From contig JAEBDY010000003.1 of NCBI GenBank assembly GCA_049997955.1, positions 186,001-250,000 on the forward strand: a stretch of 64,000 nt of DNA, written 5' to 3'. Position numbers and translations under genes: made by a program. Of this stretch, positions 21,204 to 29,743 are shown piece by piece; within the stretch, counting starts at the first letter, position 1; every line of letters begins with the position of its first letter. This DNA is from Umezawaea sp049997955 (GTDB lineage: Bacteria; Actinomycetota; Actinomycetes; Mycobacteriales; Pseudonocardiaceae). The notes under the pieces were generated by a model. The model ran no database searches. It was not told the DNA's origin and saw only the letters and a program-made list of their open reading frames with translations.

Positions 21204-21261
21204 GGCCTCCTGGGTGTCCGTCTGCGGGTGGGTGAACCCCACCAGTCTTCCCCAGGAGGCC
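21204..21261 (-). terminator. Hairpin over the GH3 ribosome binding site / operon terminator
   Basis: GGCCTCCTGGG (21204-21214) and CCCAGGAGGCC (21251-21261) form an 11-bp perfect stem around 36 bases. On the minus strand it lies just after the four-gene membrane operon and its distal arm contains AGGAGG, the GH3 Shine-Dalgarno. It may terminate upstream transcription, occlude GH3 translation, or both. Confidence 0.55.
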
Positions 21262-21269
21262 GCCCAGCC

Positions 21270-21791
21270 CTAAACCGAGGTGTCCTCACGAGTGCGCCGC
21301 CACGCGACCACGATCAGCGCGACCAGCCCGAACAGGGGCACCGTGCTGATCCCCCAACTCAACCCCATCGGGGGACCCGGCTGCTCCTGGACGGGCAGCA
21401 CCAGCTCGCCGGACCCCGGCCCCTCGGGGCCGTCGACGGCGAACGTGAACCTCCAGTCGCCCGGATCGGGCAGGGCCGTGATGTCGAGCCCCCACACGTC
21501 CAGCTTGCGCGGGTGCCGCGCCAGGGGCTCCAGCTTGCGCTTCAGCGCGCCCGGCCTGGTCAGCGCGAGCGTGCCGCTCTTGTCCGCGATCCCGCCGTCC
21601 GGGACGAACGTGAAGTCCAGCGACTGGAGCGCCTTCACCGGCCACGTGCTGAACCCGACGGTCAGCGAGTACGGCCCGGCCTGCACCTGCTCGGTGTGCA
21701 CGACGTTCACCGGCTCGTACGCGAGCGCCGTGCCCGCCGTGCCGAACAGCAGCCCCACGACGCCCAGCAGCGCCACAACGGTCTTCCTCAT
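21270..21791 (-). CDS. Secreted, C-terminally membrane-anchored protein of unknown function
   Basis: 173 residues: signal peptide (MRKTVVALLGVVGLLFGTAG, cleavage near ALA), a beta-rich extracellular domain (PYSLTVGFSTWP, WRFTFAVDGPEGPG), then a single C-terminal helix (LSWGISTVPLFGLVALIVVAW) and basic tail. The topology resembles proteins that accompany FixH/YtkA-like domains. It is last in a four-gene minus-strand operon and starts 4 bases after the upstream stop. It is probably an extracytoplasmic accessory subunit; no enzyme motif is visible. Confidence 0.7.
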   Translation of the reverse strand: MRKTVVALLGVVGLLFGTAGTALAYEPVNVVHTEQVQAGPYSLTVGFSTWPVKALQSLDFTFVPDGGIADKSGTLALTRPGALKRKLEPLARHPRKLDVWGLDITALPDPGDWRFTFAVDGPEGPGSGELVLPVQEQPGPPMGLSWGISTVPLFGLVALIVVAWRRTREDTSV

Positions 21792-21795
21792 GGCG

Positions 21796-22923
21796 CTACC
21801 GCCCTTCCCGAACCGGGGCGAGGTGCCGCAGCATCCCGCCGAACCTCACGCCGAGCACGCCGCCCGCCGCGCCGAGCACCGCGCCCGCCACCGCCGTGCC
21901 GACGATCCCCGCCACCGGGGGGAACCCGCCGCCGTCCAGCCACGCGTCCTGCACGGGGGCCAGCGCGGCCACCAGCAGGCCGCCGACCGCGCCCGCGACC
22001 AGCCCGTACACCTTCAGCGAACGGCCGTCGCGCCGTCCGAGCGCCAGCAGTCCCTCGATCAGGACCGCGACCAGCACCAGGCACATCGGGATCAGCGCGG
22101 GCAGGGCGGGCACGCCGTCCACGTAGTCGCGCATCGGCAGCCCGGTCGCGTCCGCGTAGACCTCCGTCGCCCACGGCGAGAACCACCAGAACACGCCCTG
22201 GAGAGCGGCCACCGCGAGCGCGACGCCGAGCGCCCCGCCCGGACGGTCGAGCAGGCGGGCTCCCATGACGACGATCAGCACGCACAGGAACGACATGCCC
22301 GCCGTGACGGTGTTCACGTCACCGGCGTCGATCTCCGACAGGCCGATCGCCGTCACCGCGCTGAACGTCAGCAGCACGGCCAGCGAGATCAGCGCCCACG
22401 CCGCGCCCCACCGCTGCGCGCGGGCCACGGCGAACACCATCACCGCGCCGACCATCGTGATCGAGATCGACAGCAGCAGCCCGATGTGCGGCGGCGACGC
22501 GATCACCGCGTCGAACCCGTACAGCCCGTGCCACCACTGGTCCCACAGGCCGTAGAGCAGGAACGACGCGGCGCCGATGCCCGAGATCAGGTAGCCGACC
22601 GGCGCGGCGAACGCGCGCCCGAACACGGCGACCGCCCGACCGCCGACCATCGCGTCCACCGGACGTCCGGCGCGCTGGGCGGCCGTGGTCATCAGCACGA
22701 CCACCAGGCTCGCCAGGCCGGAGAACGCGCTGCCCGAGTAGAGCAGCAGGTGCGGCAGCGTGAAGAACGTGTCCGGCCCGACGTCGCTGTGCCACTGGAT
22801 GTCCCAGGTCAGCCCGGTCAGCGACAGCACCGTGCCGCCCAGGACGAAACTCGCCGCGGTCATCCCGCGCGGCACGGTCTTGGTCGTCGCGGCCACCGAG
22901 GCCCTCGACGCGGTGAGATCCAT
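21796..22923 (-). CDS. Polytopic membrane protein with conserved His/Trp motifs
   Basis: 375 residues with about ten transmembrane helices. Polar residues cluster at helix ends: WDIQWHSDVGPDTFFTLPH and DQWWHGLYGFD, then ASPPHIG, repeated His and Asp suited to metal binding near the membrane face. ATG 22923 follows GAAGGGGAC and precedes MDLTASR; a longer in-frame start would cover intergenic DNA. I do not recognise the family. With HxH-bearing secreted neighbours, copper handling or a membrane metalloenzyme is conceivable, but unproven. Confidence 0.7.
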   Translation of the reverse strand: MDLTASRASVAATTKTVPRGMTAASFVLGGTVLSLTGLTWDIQWHSDVGPDTFFTLPHLLLYSGSAFSGLASLVVVLMTTAAQRAGRPVDAMVGGRAVAVFGRAFAAPVGYLISGIGAASFLLYGLWDQWWHGLYGFDAVIASPPHIGLLLSISITMVGAVMVFAVARAQRWGAAWALISLAVLLTFSAVTAIGLSEIDAGDVNTVTAGMSFLCVLIVVMGARLLDRPGGALGVALAVAALQGVFWWFSPWATEVYADATGLPMRDYVDGVPALPALIPMCLVLVAVLIEGLLALGRRDGRSLKVYGLVAGAVGGLLVAALAPVQDAWLDGGGFPPVAGIVGTAVAGAVLGAAGGVLGVRFGGMLRHLAPVREGR

Positions 22924-22937
22924 GTTCGGTCCCCTTC

Positions 22938-23345
22938 TCACTTCACCAGCAACGGAAGAACGACGTGGTCGACACCGCTCGCGTCGCGCAGCGAGACGGT
23001 GATCTGCCACGGACCGGACATCGGCAGGTCCGCGGCGGGCGCGCGGAACCGGCCCGGAGCCTCGGACCCGGCGGTGACGGGTGCGAGCGCGTGGCCCATC
23101 CGCGGCATCACCGGCTCGACGGTGACCTCGTCCGGCGCGGCGGGTCGCCCGTCCGGGTCGGTGACCTCCAGCCCCAGCGAGTTCGGCCCGGTGCGCGGGT
23201 CGTCCACGGACAGCCGGACGGTGTACCGCGGGGTGGAGGCGGTCGCGGTGGCCGAACCGGTGTCCGCCGCGGAGGTGAACACCAGCGCCACCAGGGCGAC
23301 CACCGCCGCCAGCGCCGCGCTCGCGACGATCGTGCGCCTGGTCAT
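22938..23345 (-). CDS. FixH/YtkA-like secreted immunoglobulin-fold protein
   Basis: 135 residues: N-terminal membrane helix (IVASAALAAVVALVALVF) and one extracytoplasmic beta-sandwich with EVTVEPVMPRMGHAL and GPWQITVSL, the arrangement of YtkA/FixH domains often found with copper chaperones and oxidase assembly. The MxxMGH segment could be a copper site. ATG 23345 overlaps the upstream stop as ATGA. It is the second gene of the four-gene operon. Confidence 0.75.
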   Translation of the reverse strand: MTRRTIVASAALAAVVALVALVFTSAADTGSATATASTPRYTVRLSVDDPRTGPNSLGLEVTDPDGRPAAPDEVTVEPVMPRMGHALAPVTAGSEAPGRFRAPAADLPMSGPWQITVSLRDASGVDHVVLPLLVK

Positions 23346-24685
23346 CGTGCCGCTCCTGCCGCCGGGACGTCGATCACCGCGGGCGCGGTGCGCACCGCGT
23401 AGCCGCGCTCGGCCTGCACCCACACGAGGTACCGGCCGGGCAGCGGGAAGGTGTAGGTGAACGGCACGTCCGGACCGAACGCCGCCACGCTCTCGTCCGG
23501 CCGGTCCGGCAGGCCCGGTGTCGGCGGGGTCATCGCGTGCACGTGCGCCCACACCGGCGCGTCCGCGACCTCCCCGGTGACCGGGCCGACCACGATCAGG
23601 TGGCCGAGCATCCCCAGCCACGGCTGGAGGTCCCGCGCGCCGAACCGGGCCGTGATCGTGCTCGGCGAGCCCGCCGCGGCGATCCGCCGGTCCATCCCGA
23701 CGTCCTCGGTGGCGGGCGCGGTCGTGCCCGTCGCGGCGAGCGTCGCGGTCGTGCGGAGCAGTTGCCGTCCGCCGCCCCGCCGGGCGATCTCGGCGGCCAC
23801 CGCGTACCGGCCGGGTTCGGGCGCGACCAGCTTCGCCCGGTAGTCGCCGGGACCGACCCGCACCGGGTGCAGGTGCCACAGCTTCCCGGTCGGCGACACG
23901 ACTCCCAGGTGCACCAGCGCGTCGTCGTGCACCAGCAGGTCGTCCACCGGTCGTCCGGTCGACCCGTCGGTGAGCGCCAGCCGGAGGTCGCCGTCCATCG
24001 TGGCCACCAGGTTCACCGGCGGCCGGGAGTAGTCCACTGTGGACGCCTGGGCGTTCGCGTACGGGTCGGTGACGTTGTCCACCGTCGGATCGAGGTCGCT
24101 GCCCGGCGCGGGCGGCGGCGGCACGGACGAGGACAGCAGCGCCGCCGTGACGGCCACGGCCAGCGCCGCGACCACCCCCGCCGCCGGGACGAACGCCGCG
24201 GTGCTCCGACCGCGCAGCGCCACCAGGAGCGTCACCAGGATCAGCGCGCCCGCCGCGACGAACCCGCCGTACGCCGCGTTCTGCGGCGGCGACATCACCC
24301 GCGCGGGCACCACGAACGGGATGGTCGCGACCCTCTCGCCGTCGTCGATCGCCAGCTCCCACGGTCCCGGTCCGTCCACCCGCAGCGAGCCGGTGTGGAA
24401 GCCCGGCTTCGCCGTGAGCCGCACGGTCGTGCCGCTGACGGCGGTGCCGTCCCGGCTCAACCGCAGCTCCAGGTCACCGGCCGGGCTGCCGACGTGCGTC
24501 ACCACGTCGACGTGCACCGGTCCCGGCACCGGCTCGACCCGTCGGATGACCACGGTCAGCTCGCGGTCGCCCAGCGTCTGCGCCACCTGGACGTCGCCAC
24601 CGCCGGGAGCGCCGTCGGCGAACGCGGGAACCGTGCCGCCCCAGGCGAAGCCGACCACGCACAAGATCACCAGTATCGCTTTCAT
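23342..24685 (-). CDS. Secreted membrane protein with duplicated HxHP/HxH metal-type domains
   Basis: 447 residues. It has a signal peptide, an N-terminal beta domain (about 30-130), one transmembrane helix (FVAAGALILVTLLVAL) and a second helix ending near LLSSSVPPPP. Two beta-sandwich lobes follow, bearing ALVHLGVVSPTGKLWHLHP and GMLGHLIVVGP...WAHVHAM. The pattern of a lone His plus HxH in each lobe resembles extracellular domains that travel with copper proteins. It is first in the operon and divergent from a two-component system. Function is inferred only from motif style and neighbours. Confidence 0.72.
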   Translation of the reverse strand: MKAILVILCVVGFAWGGTVPAFADGAPGGGDVQVAQTLGDRELTVVIRRVEPVPGPVHVDVVTHVGSPAGDLELRLSRDGTAVSGTTVRLTAKPGFHTGSLRVDGPGPWELAIDDGERVATIPFVVPARVMSPPQNAAYGGFVAAGALILVTLLVALRGRSTAAFVPAAGVVAALAVAVTAALLSSSVPPPPAPGSDLDPTVDNVTDPYANAQASTVDYSRPPVNLVATMDGDLRLALTDGSTGRPVDDLLVHDDALVHLGVVSPTGKLWHLHPVRVGPGDYRAKLVAPEPGRYAVAAEIARRGGGRQLLRTTATLAATGTTAPATEDVGMDRRIAAAGSPSTITARFGARDLQPWLGMLGHLIVVGPVTGEVADAPVWAHVHAMTPPTPGLPDRPDESVAAFGPDVPFTYTFPLPGRYLVWVQAERGYAVRTAPAVIDVPAAGAAR

Positions 24686-24744
24686 CGTGGTTGGAACCTA
24701 GGGAGCGGAAGCCGGGGAATCGTCACGGCGCGGGGTGAAGTCGA

Positions 24745-24802
24745 GTCCCCCGGCGGGGGGACCCCTGACCCCGGGAGAGCCGTGGATCCCCCTGGAGGGG
24801 GA
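24745..24802. promoter_or_regulatory. Paired G/C-run inverted repeats in the divergent promoter region
   Basis: GTCCCCC/GGGGGAC (24745-24762) and TCCCCC/GGGGGA (24787-24802) lie between the membrane operon and the histidine kinase gene. Two similar palindromes about 42 bp apart could be binding sites of the adjacent NarL-type regulator, or could form RNA hairpins in the kinase leader. Confidence 0.4.
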
Positions 24803-24838
24803 CTCGGCGCGAGGCGGGCATGGCGGAGGATTGGCCCG

Positions 24839-26041
24839 GTGAGGGGCATGATGAGACGCGCGGGCGACCCCAGGGTGTCGCTGACCCGGCAGTCGGTGCT
24901 CGTGGCGCTGGTGGCCCTGTTCGCCGACGCGTCCGTGTACGTGCTGAGGGCACCGGTGCCGATGTCCGCCACCGCCGTGCTGGGGCTGGTCGCGATCGTG
25001 GTGGTCGACGCCGCGCTCGCGGGTCCGGCGCGCCTGTCCGGGCTCGTGGCCGTCGGGCACGTGGTGGTGTACCTGGGGATACCGCTGGTGTTCGACGGGC
25101 GGTTGAAGTTCTGCGCCAACGACGCGGGCATGATGATCGCGGGCTACCGGGCGGGCGCGTGGCTGGTGGGCGTGCCCGCGTTCGCGACCTTGGGGACGAT
25201 GGTGGTGGGTGTGGTGGCGACCCACTTCGCGCTGGGCGCGGGCGCGGTGCGGGCCGTCACCGACCTGCGGATGCTGCCGGTGGAGGTGGTCAGCGGCGCC
25301 GTCCTGCCCTGGCTGGTCGGCCGCTACACGACCGCGCGGCGGGCGTACATCGCCGAGCTGGAGCAGCGTTCCGAGCGCGAGGAGCGCGACGCCGAGGAAG
25401 CGGTGGTGCGGGCGATAACCGCCGAGCGCAGCGCGATAGCCCGCGACCTGCACGACGTGATCGCGCACCACGTGAGCGCCATCAACCTGCACGCCGGCGC
25501 CGCCCGTTTGGGGCTGGACAAGGGGAACACCGCGCTCGTCAAGTCGCTGAGCGCCGTGGAGACCGCCAGCCGCGCCGCGATGGGCGACCTGCGGCACCTG
25601 CTCGACCTGCTGCACGGCGACAACACCGACAGCGCCCGGCAACCCGGCCTCGACAACCTCGACGAGCTGTTCGACGGCGTCCGCGCGGCCGGGATACCGG
25701 CCAGGCTCACGACTTCCGGCGTCCCGCGCGCACTGCCGGAGTCGCTCGGCATCACGCTGTACCGCATCGTGCAGGAGATGCTGACCAACGCCCTGCGCCA
25801 CGGCGACCCGTCCGGCGTGGACGTGGAACTGGCCTACCGGCGGGATTCCCTCGCCCTGACCACCACCAACCGCCTGCCCGCGCTGGTCGGCGCGCGCGCC
25901 GAGGGCCACCGCCGCGGACTGGAGGGCATCCGCAACCGGGCCCGCCTGTTCGACGGCGTCACCACCTGCGGCGTGGAGCCCGACGGCCGCACCTGGCGCA
26001 CCGCCGTAGCCTTCCCCCTGGAGACCGCGTCCCCATGTTGA
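24839..26041 (+). CDS. NarL-type sensor histidine kinase
   Basis: About 400 residues: an N-terminal membrane part with several helices (to about residue 165), a short coiled segment (AELEQRSEREERDAEEAVVR), the HisKA_3 domain with the phosphoacceptor His in AIARDLHDVIAHH (near 204), and an HATPase with YRIVQEMLTNALRHG. The N-box and the short G-region ending (GRRGLEGIRNRARLF form) are present. The GTG at 24839 has GGAGGA nine bases upstream; ATG 24848 is an alternative. It overlaps the response regulator by 7 bp and probably controls the divergent membrane operon. Confidence 0.9.
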   Translation: MRGMMRRAGDPRVSLTRQSVLVALVALFADASVYVLRAPVPMSATAVLGLVAIVVVDAALAGPARLSGLVAVGHVVVYLGIPLVFDGRLKFCANDAGMMIAGYRAGAWLVGVPAFATLGTMVVGVVATHFALGAGAVRAVTDLRMLPVEVVSGAVLPWLVGRYTTARRAYIAELEQRSEREERDAEEAVVRAITAERSAIARDLHDVIAHHVSAINLHAGAARLGLDKGNTALVKSLSAVETASRAAMGDLRHLLDLLHGDNTDSARQPGLDNLDELFDGVRAAGIPARLTTSGVPRALPESLGITLYRIVQEMLTNALRHGDPSGVDVELAYRRDSLALTTTNRLPALVGARAEGHRRGLEGIRNRARLFDGVTTCGVEPDGRTWRTAVAFPLETASPC

Positions 26042-26691
26042 GCGTCCTGCTCGCCGACGACCACGCCATGCTCCGCTCGGGCATGCGCGCCATCCTCGAC
26101 ACCCAACCGGACCTCGACTGCGTTGCCGAGGTCGCCGACGGCCGCGCCGCCGTCGCCGAGGTGGTCCGCCTCCGCCCCGACGTGGCCGTGCTCGACATCC
26201 GCATGCCGAAGCTGGACGGGCTGAGCGCCACCGAGGCCATCCTCGCCGCGCCGGACAACCGCACGAAGGTCGTCGTGCTCACCACGTACGACAGCGACGA
26301 GTACGTCTACCGGGCCCTCAACGCCGGGGCGAGTGGCTTCCTGCTCAAGAGCCTGCCGCCGGAGGAGCTGATCAGCGCCATCCGCGTGGCGGCCCGCGGC
26401 GACGCCCTCATCGACCCGTCCGTCACCCAGCGGCTGGTGTCCCGCTTCGCGCGCAGCATCGCCCCCGCCGCGGCCGCGCCGGGGCTGGACCAGCTGACCG
26501 CGCGGGAGCACGAGGTGCTGCTGCTGATCGCGGCGGCGTGCACGAACGCGGAGATCGCCGCGCGGCTGCACGTGGGCGACGAGACCGTGAAGACCCACGT
26601 GTCCCGCATCCTCGCGAAGCTCGGCCTCCGCGACCGCGTCCACGCCGTCGTCTACGCGCACCTGAACGGGCTGGTGCAGCGGGAGGTCTAG
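26035..26691 (+). CDS. NarL/FixJ-family response regulator
   Basis: 218 residues. The receiver domain has acidic DD at 8-9, phosphoacceptor Asp54 (VAVLDIRMPKLDG), Thr in LTTYDSDEYV and Lys in GFLLKS. A LuxR-type HTH follows (LTAREHEVLLLIAAACTNAE, then VGDETVKTHVSRILAKL). It is translated with the upstream kinase (start overlaps its stop). Likely targets are the divergent operon and its own promoter at 24745-24802. Confidence 0.95.
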   Translation: MLSVLLADDHAMLRSGMRAILDTQPDLDCVAEVADGRAAVAEVVRLRPDVAVLDIRMPKLDGLSATEAILAAPDNRTKVVVLTTYDSDEYVYRALNAGASGFLLKSLPPEELISAIRVAARGDALIDPSVTQRLVSRFARSIAPAAAAPGLDQLTAREHEVLLLIAAACTNAEIAARLHVGDETVKTHVSRILAKLGLRDRVHAVVYAHLNGLVQREV

Positions 26692-26765
26692 GCCGTGGGA
26701 CCGCCAAGCCTTGCCGGGCTTCGCCCTGGGACGCGCGAGACCCGGTGAGGATCGTGGCCACCGCA

Positions 26766-28109
26766 CTACGCCGGTTCGTCGACGTCCCGGTCCTCGAAGT
26801 GCCGTTCCGCGAACGCGATGAAGCGCTCGACGTCCCGCACCGCCGACGGCGCGCCGAACGACACCCGCACCGTGCCGCCGCTGGGCAGGCCTGCCACGTC
26901 GAGCGGTTCGCCCACGTGCCGCGTCCCGTGCCTGAGCAGCGCCCGAAGGGATCGCGGGCAGAGTTCGGCGGCGTTGGAGCCCGCGCCGGGGTTGCCCGAG
27001 CCGCCGTTGCGCAGGGAGATGCCCGCCGTGGTGGCTTCCTCGGCGACGGTGCGGGCGTCGATCACCCGACCGGACGGGTCGAGGAGGTTGAAGCTGACGA
27101 TGCCGCCCCTGGCCACCGTGGTGGTGGGGCCGTACACCCGCGCCATGGGGGCGCCGTTGCCGTGGCGCAGCGTGGTGAGGCGGTCGAGGAACCAGCCGGT
27201 CAGGTAGCGGACGCGGCGGGTGATCAGCTCGACCCCGGTGTCCGCCAACAGGGACAGGCCGACCTCGACGTCCGGGATGGACAGGAAGTTGAGGCTGCTG
27301 TCCTCCAGCGCGGACCCGAGGCGGGGCACGGCGTCGCGGCGGACGACCAGGCAGCCGACGCCGGTGGGGTAGCCGAACACCTTGTACCAGCTCACCGTGA
27401 CGAAGTCCGGGCGCACCATCGCCAGGTCGAGGGTGTTGGTCGGCAGGTACGCGGCGGCGTCGAGCAACACGTCGTAACCGCGTTCGCGGGCGATGTCGAT
27501 CCAGCCGAGCGGGTGCTGCACGCCGGTGAACCCGCTCTGCGCGGGGAAGGCGAACAGGCCGCGCCTGCGGTCCGGGCGCTTGCGGCCGAGCGCGGCGATG
27601 ACCGTGCTGGTCGAGACGCGCAGGTCGGGCCGCTGGGTCGCGATGACGGTGGTGGTCGCCGCGAACTCGCGCAGACCGGTGACCGACTCGTGGTTGTCCG
27701 AGGTGAGCACCAGCCTGCCGTGCCTGCCGAACGGGTACCGCTCGCCGACGAGCCGGGCCGCGGCGGTGGCGTTGGCGGTGAACACGACGGTGTACTCGTG
27801 CGGCGACGCGTTGAGGTGGCGGAGCACGGCGTGGCGCGCGTGGTCGATGGCGGGCGCGGTCGTGCTCGGGCTGCCCGGCAGGATGCCGCGCATTCGGCGC
27901 TGGTGCGCCTCGTGCTGCGACGACGCCGCGAGCCCCGAGCCCGCGTAGTCCAGGTACAGGTGGTTCTGCTCGTCGAGGTACGCGTACTCCGTGCGGCGCA
28001 ACCGGTCCAGGCCTCGGGTCAGCTCGTAGCCGGGATGCTCGGCGAGGAATTCGCCGGGCTCGTCGGCATTCCGCGTTCTGAGGACGTCGTCGGTGTGGCG
28101 TGAGGTCAT
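26766..28109 (-). CDS. Aminotransferase class V / cysteine-desulfurase-like (MOCOS-like)
   Basis: 447 residues, PLP-dependent fold type I. YLDEQNHLYLDYAGSGLA starts the domain, SDNHESVTG follows, and VSWYKVFGYPTGVGCLVV carries the PLP lysine near residue 240. The SWYKxFGYPTG form is typical of molybdenum-cofactor-sulfurase N-terminal domains and related sulfur-transferring enzymes. There is no MOSC domain. ATG 28109 is favoured by GGGGAGT upstream. Possible roles are sulfuration or epimerase-type chemistry; a molybdoenzyme does lie 12 kb away, but linkage is not shown. Confidence 0.82.
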   Translation of the reverse strand: MTSRHTDDVLRTRNADEPGEFLAEHPGYELTRGLDRLRRTEYAYLDEQNHLYLDYAGSGLAASSQHEAHQRRMRGILPGSPSTTAPAIDHARHAVLRHLNASPHEYTVVFTANATAAARLVGERYPFGRHGRLVLTSDNHESVTGLREFAATTTVIATQRPDLRVSTSTVIAALGRKRPDRRRGLFAFPAQSGFTGVQHPLGWIDIARERGYDVLLDAAAYLPTNTLDLAMVRPDFVTVSWYKVFGYPTGVGCLVVRRDAVPRLGSALEDSSLNFLSIPDVEVGLSLLADTGVELITRRVRYLTGWFLDRLTTLRHGNGAPMARVYGPTTTVARGGIVSFNLLDPSGRVIDARTVAEEATTAGISLRNGGSGNPGAGSNAAELCPRSLRALLRHGTRHVGEPLDVAGLPSGGTVRVSFGAPSAVRDVERFIAFAERHFEDRDVDEPA

Positions 28110-28356
28110 CTTTACTCCCCGCGGTGAGATGACGGTGGCCGGCAACAATTCGCCGAATGGGAATACGCGTTTCGGCAAAGCCGGAGCAAGCGTGTCCGGA
28201 ACATACACCGCACGCACATTCCGACCAGGCAAGACGCGATTGTTGTTACGAGGACCACATCTTTGTGCTCGGCACCGGTTCGGGGAATGGCGAATGACCG
28301 CAAGAATGTGGAACGGGTGTTCGGCGAAGTGGTGGTCGAATGCCTCCCGCGTGGGG

Positions 28357-28818
28357 TCAGTCCGCGGCCCGCAGGCGTTTGCGGATCGCCTCGACGCCTT
28401 CCGCGAAGGCGGTGAACTGCTTGCGGGTCAGGCCGTCCAGGAAGAGTTCGCGGACCAGGCCCGCGTGACCGGGGGCGGACTCGCGGAGCTTCTCCCACCC
28501 GGCCTCGGTGAGGCAGGCGATGATGCCGCGCTCGTCGGACTCGCAGGAGCGGCGGCGGACGAAGCCCGCCTTCTCCAGTTGGGCGACCTGGTAGGTGAGG
28601 CCGCTCTTGGACGTGAGCGCGGCGCCCGCCAGCTCGGTCATCCGGAGCTCGCCGCCGGGCGCGGCGGACAGCCGGGCCAGCACCTCGTACTGCGGGTGCG
28701 ACAGGCCCGCGTCGTCCTTGAGCTGCTGCTCCACGCGGCGGTTGAGGATGGTGCTGACCTCCAGGTAGCCCTCCCAGGCCGCCAGTTCGCGCGCGTCGAG
28801 CCACTTCGGTTCCGCCAT
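28357..28818 (-). CDS. MarR-family transcriptional regulator
   Basis: 153 residues with the MarR winged helix: LSHPQYEVLARLSAAPGG, the recognition region TSKSGLTYQVAQLEKAGFV and wing RRRSCESDERG. It lies directly downstream of a DODA-type dioxygenase on the same strand. Matching 14-bp motifs (GTTCRAATYTGAAC-like) precede both genes, so it likely represses the pair and responds to a phenolic or electrophilic compound. Confidence 0.92.
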   Translation of the reverse strand: MAEPKWLDARELAAWEGYLEVSTILNRRVEQQLKDDAGLSHPQYEVLARLSAAPGGELRMTELAGAALTSKSGLTYQVAQLEKAGFVRRRSCESDERGIIACLTEAGWEKLRESAPGHAGLVRELFLDGLTRKQFTAFAEGVEAIRKRLRAAD

Positions 28819-28837
28819 GGGCCGATCCTACCTTGTC

Positions 28838-28851
28838 GTTCAAACTCGAAC
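28838..28851. promoter_or_regulatory. Candidate MarR operator ahead of the marR gene
   Basis: GTTCAAACTCGAAC, an imperfect palindrome in the 39-bp gap between the dioxygenase and marR, similar to two sites ahead of the dioxygenase (29640-29653 and 29677-29690). Confidence 0.6.
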
Positions 28852-28857
28852 GGTATG

Positions 28858-29625
28858 TCAGCCGAGTTGGATCGACCGCTTCGCCAGGCCCATCCAGAAG
28901 CCGTCGATCACGGTCCGCTGCGAGTCGAGGTCGTCGGCTCCGGCGCCGAGCGCGACGAACAGCGGGGCGAAGTGCTCGGTGCGCGGGTGCGCCAGCCGCC
29001 ACGCGGGCGCCTTGTGCTCGAAGTCGAGCAGGGCGTCCAGGTCCCCCGCCTCCAACGCGCGCCTGCCCCAGTCGTCGAACTCGGCCATGACGCTCGTGAC
29101 CCCGCCGCTCGGGTCGAGCGCCCTCAGGTTGTGGGTGAAGAAGCCGCTGCCGACGATCAGCACGCCCTCGTCGCGCAGCGGCGCGAGCTTGCGGCCGATG
29201 AGCAGCAGCTCGCTCGGGTCGAGCGTGGGCATGGAGATCTGCAGCACCGGCACGTCGGCGTCCGGGAACATCTCCACCAGCGGCACGTACGCGCCGTGGT
29301 CGAGGCCGCGGGCTTCGTCCTGGCGCACGGGCGTGGTGGGACCGCGCAGCAGCTTGCGGATCCGCTCGGCGAGTTCCGGCGCGCCCGGCGCGGCGTACCG
29401 GACGTCGTAGTAGTGGTCGGGGAAGCCGTGGAAGTCGTAGACCAGCGGCACGGTCGTGGTCGCGCTGATCGTCAGCGGCGCCTCCTCCCAGTGCGCGGAG
29501 ACCATCAGGATCGCCTTCGGCTTCGGCAGGTCCGCCGACCACGCCGCCAGCTCGCCCGGCCAGATCGGGTCGTCGGCCAGGTACGGCGCGCCGTGGGAGA
29601 GGTAGAGCGACGGCATGCGGGTCAT
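28858..29625 (-). CDS. DODA-type extradiol ring-cleavage dioxygenase
   Basis: 255 residues of the LigB/DODA superfamily (YgiD-like), which cleave catecholic rings or DOPA with a single metal. Metal and catalytic histidines are visible in YLSHGAP (His11), VSAHWEEAP and LDHGAYVPL, with a further His in GFFTHNLR. WMGLAKRSIQLG closes the chain as in family members. It is first in a two-gene operon with MarR. The natural substrate is unknown. Confidence 0.92.
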   Translation of the reverse strand: MTRMPSLYLSHGAPYLADDPIWPGELAAWSADLPKPKAILMVSAHWEEAPLTISATTTVPLVYDFHGFPDHYYDVRYAAPGAPELAERIRKLLRGPTTPVRQDEARGLDHGAYVPLVEMFPDADVPVLQISMPTLDPSELLLIGRKLAPLRDEGVLIVGSGFFTHNLRALDPSGGVTSVMAEFDDWGRRALEAGDLDALLDFEHKAPAWRLAHPRTEHFAPLFVALGAGADDLDSQRTVIDGFWMGLAKRSIQLG

Positions 29626-29639
29626 CGGGGCTCCATGTC

Positions 29640-29690
29640 GTTGAAATTTGAACTACTGCGCCTACTGTACGCGTTCGTTCGAATCTGAAC
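29640..29690. promoter_or_regulatory. Two candidate MarR operators ahead of the dioxygenase
   Basis: GTTGAAATTTGAAC (29640-29653) and GTTCGAATCTGAAC (29677-29690), spaced 37 bp start to start, lie 15-65 bp upstream of the dioxygenase start and share the pattern of the site ahead of marR. Confidence 0.65.
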
Positions 29691-29743
29691 AACAGGTCGC
29701 ACGGCTAGGCTGCCGGGCGATCCCCGGAACACCAGGAGTTCTC

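Noticed and set aside
26692..26765. Possible terminator between the response regulator and the convergent aminotransferase
   Set aside because: Only a 5-bp stem (AAGCC/GGCTT) was found; too weak to call.
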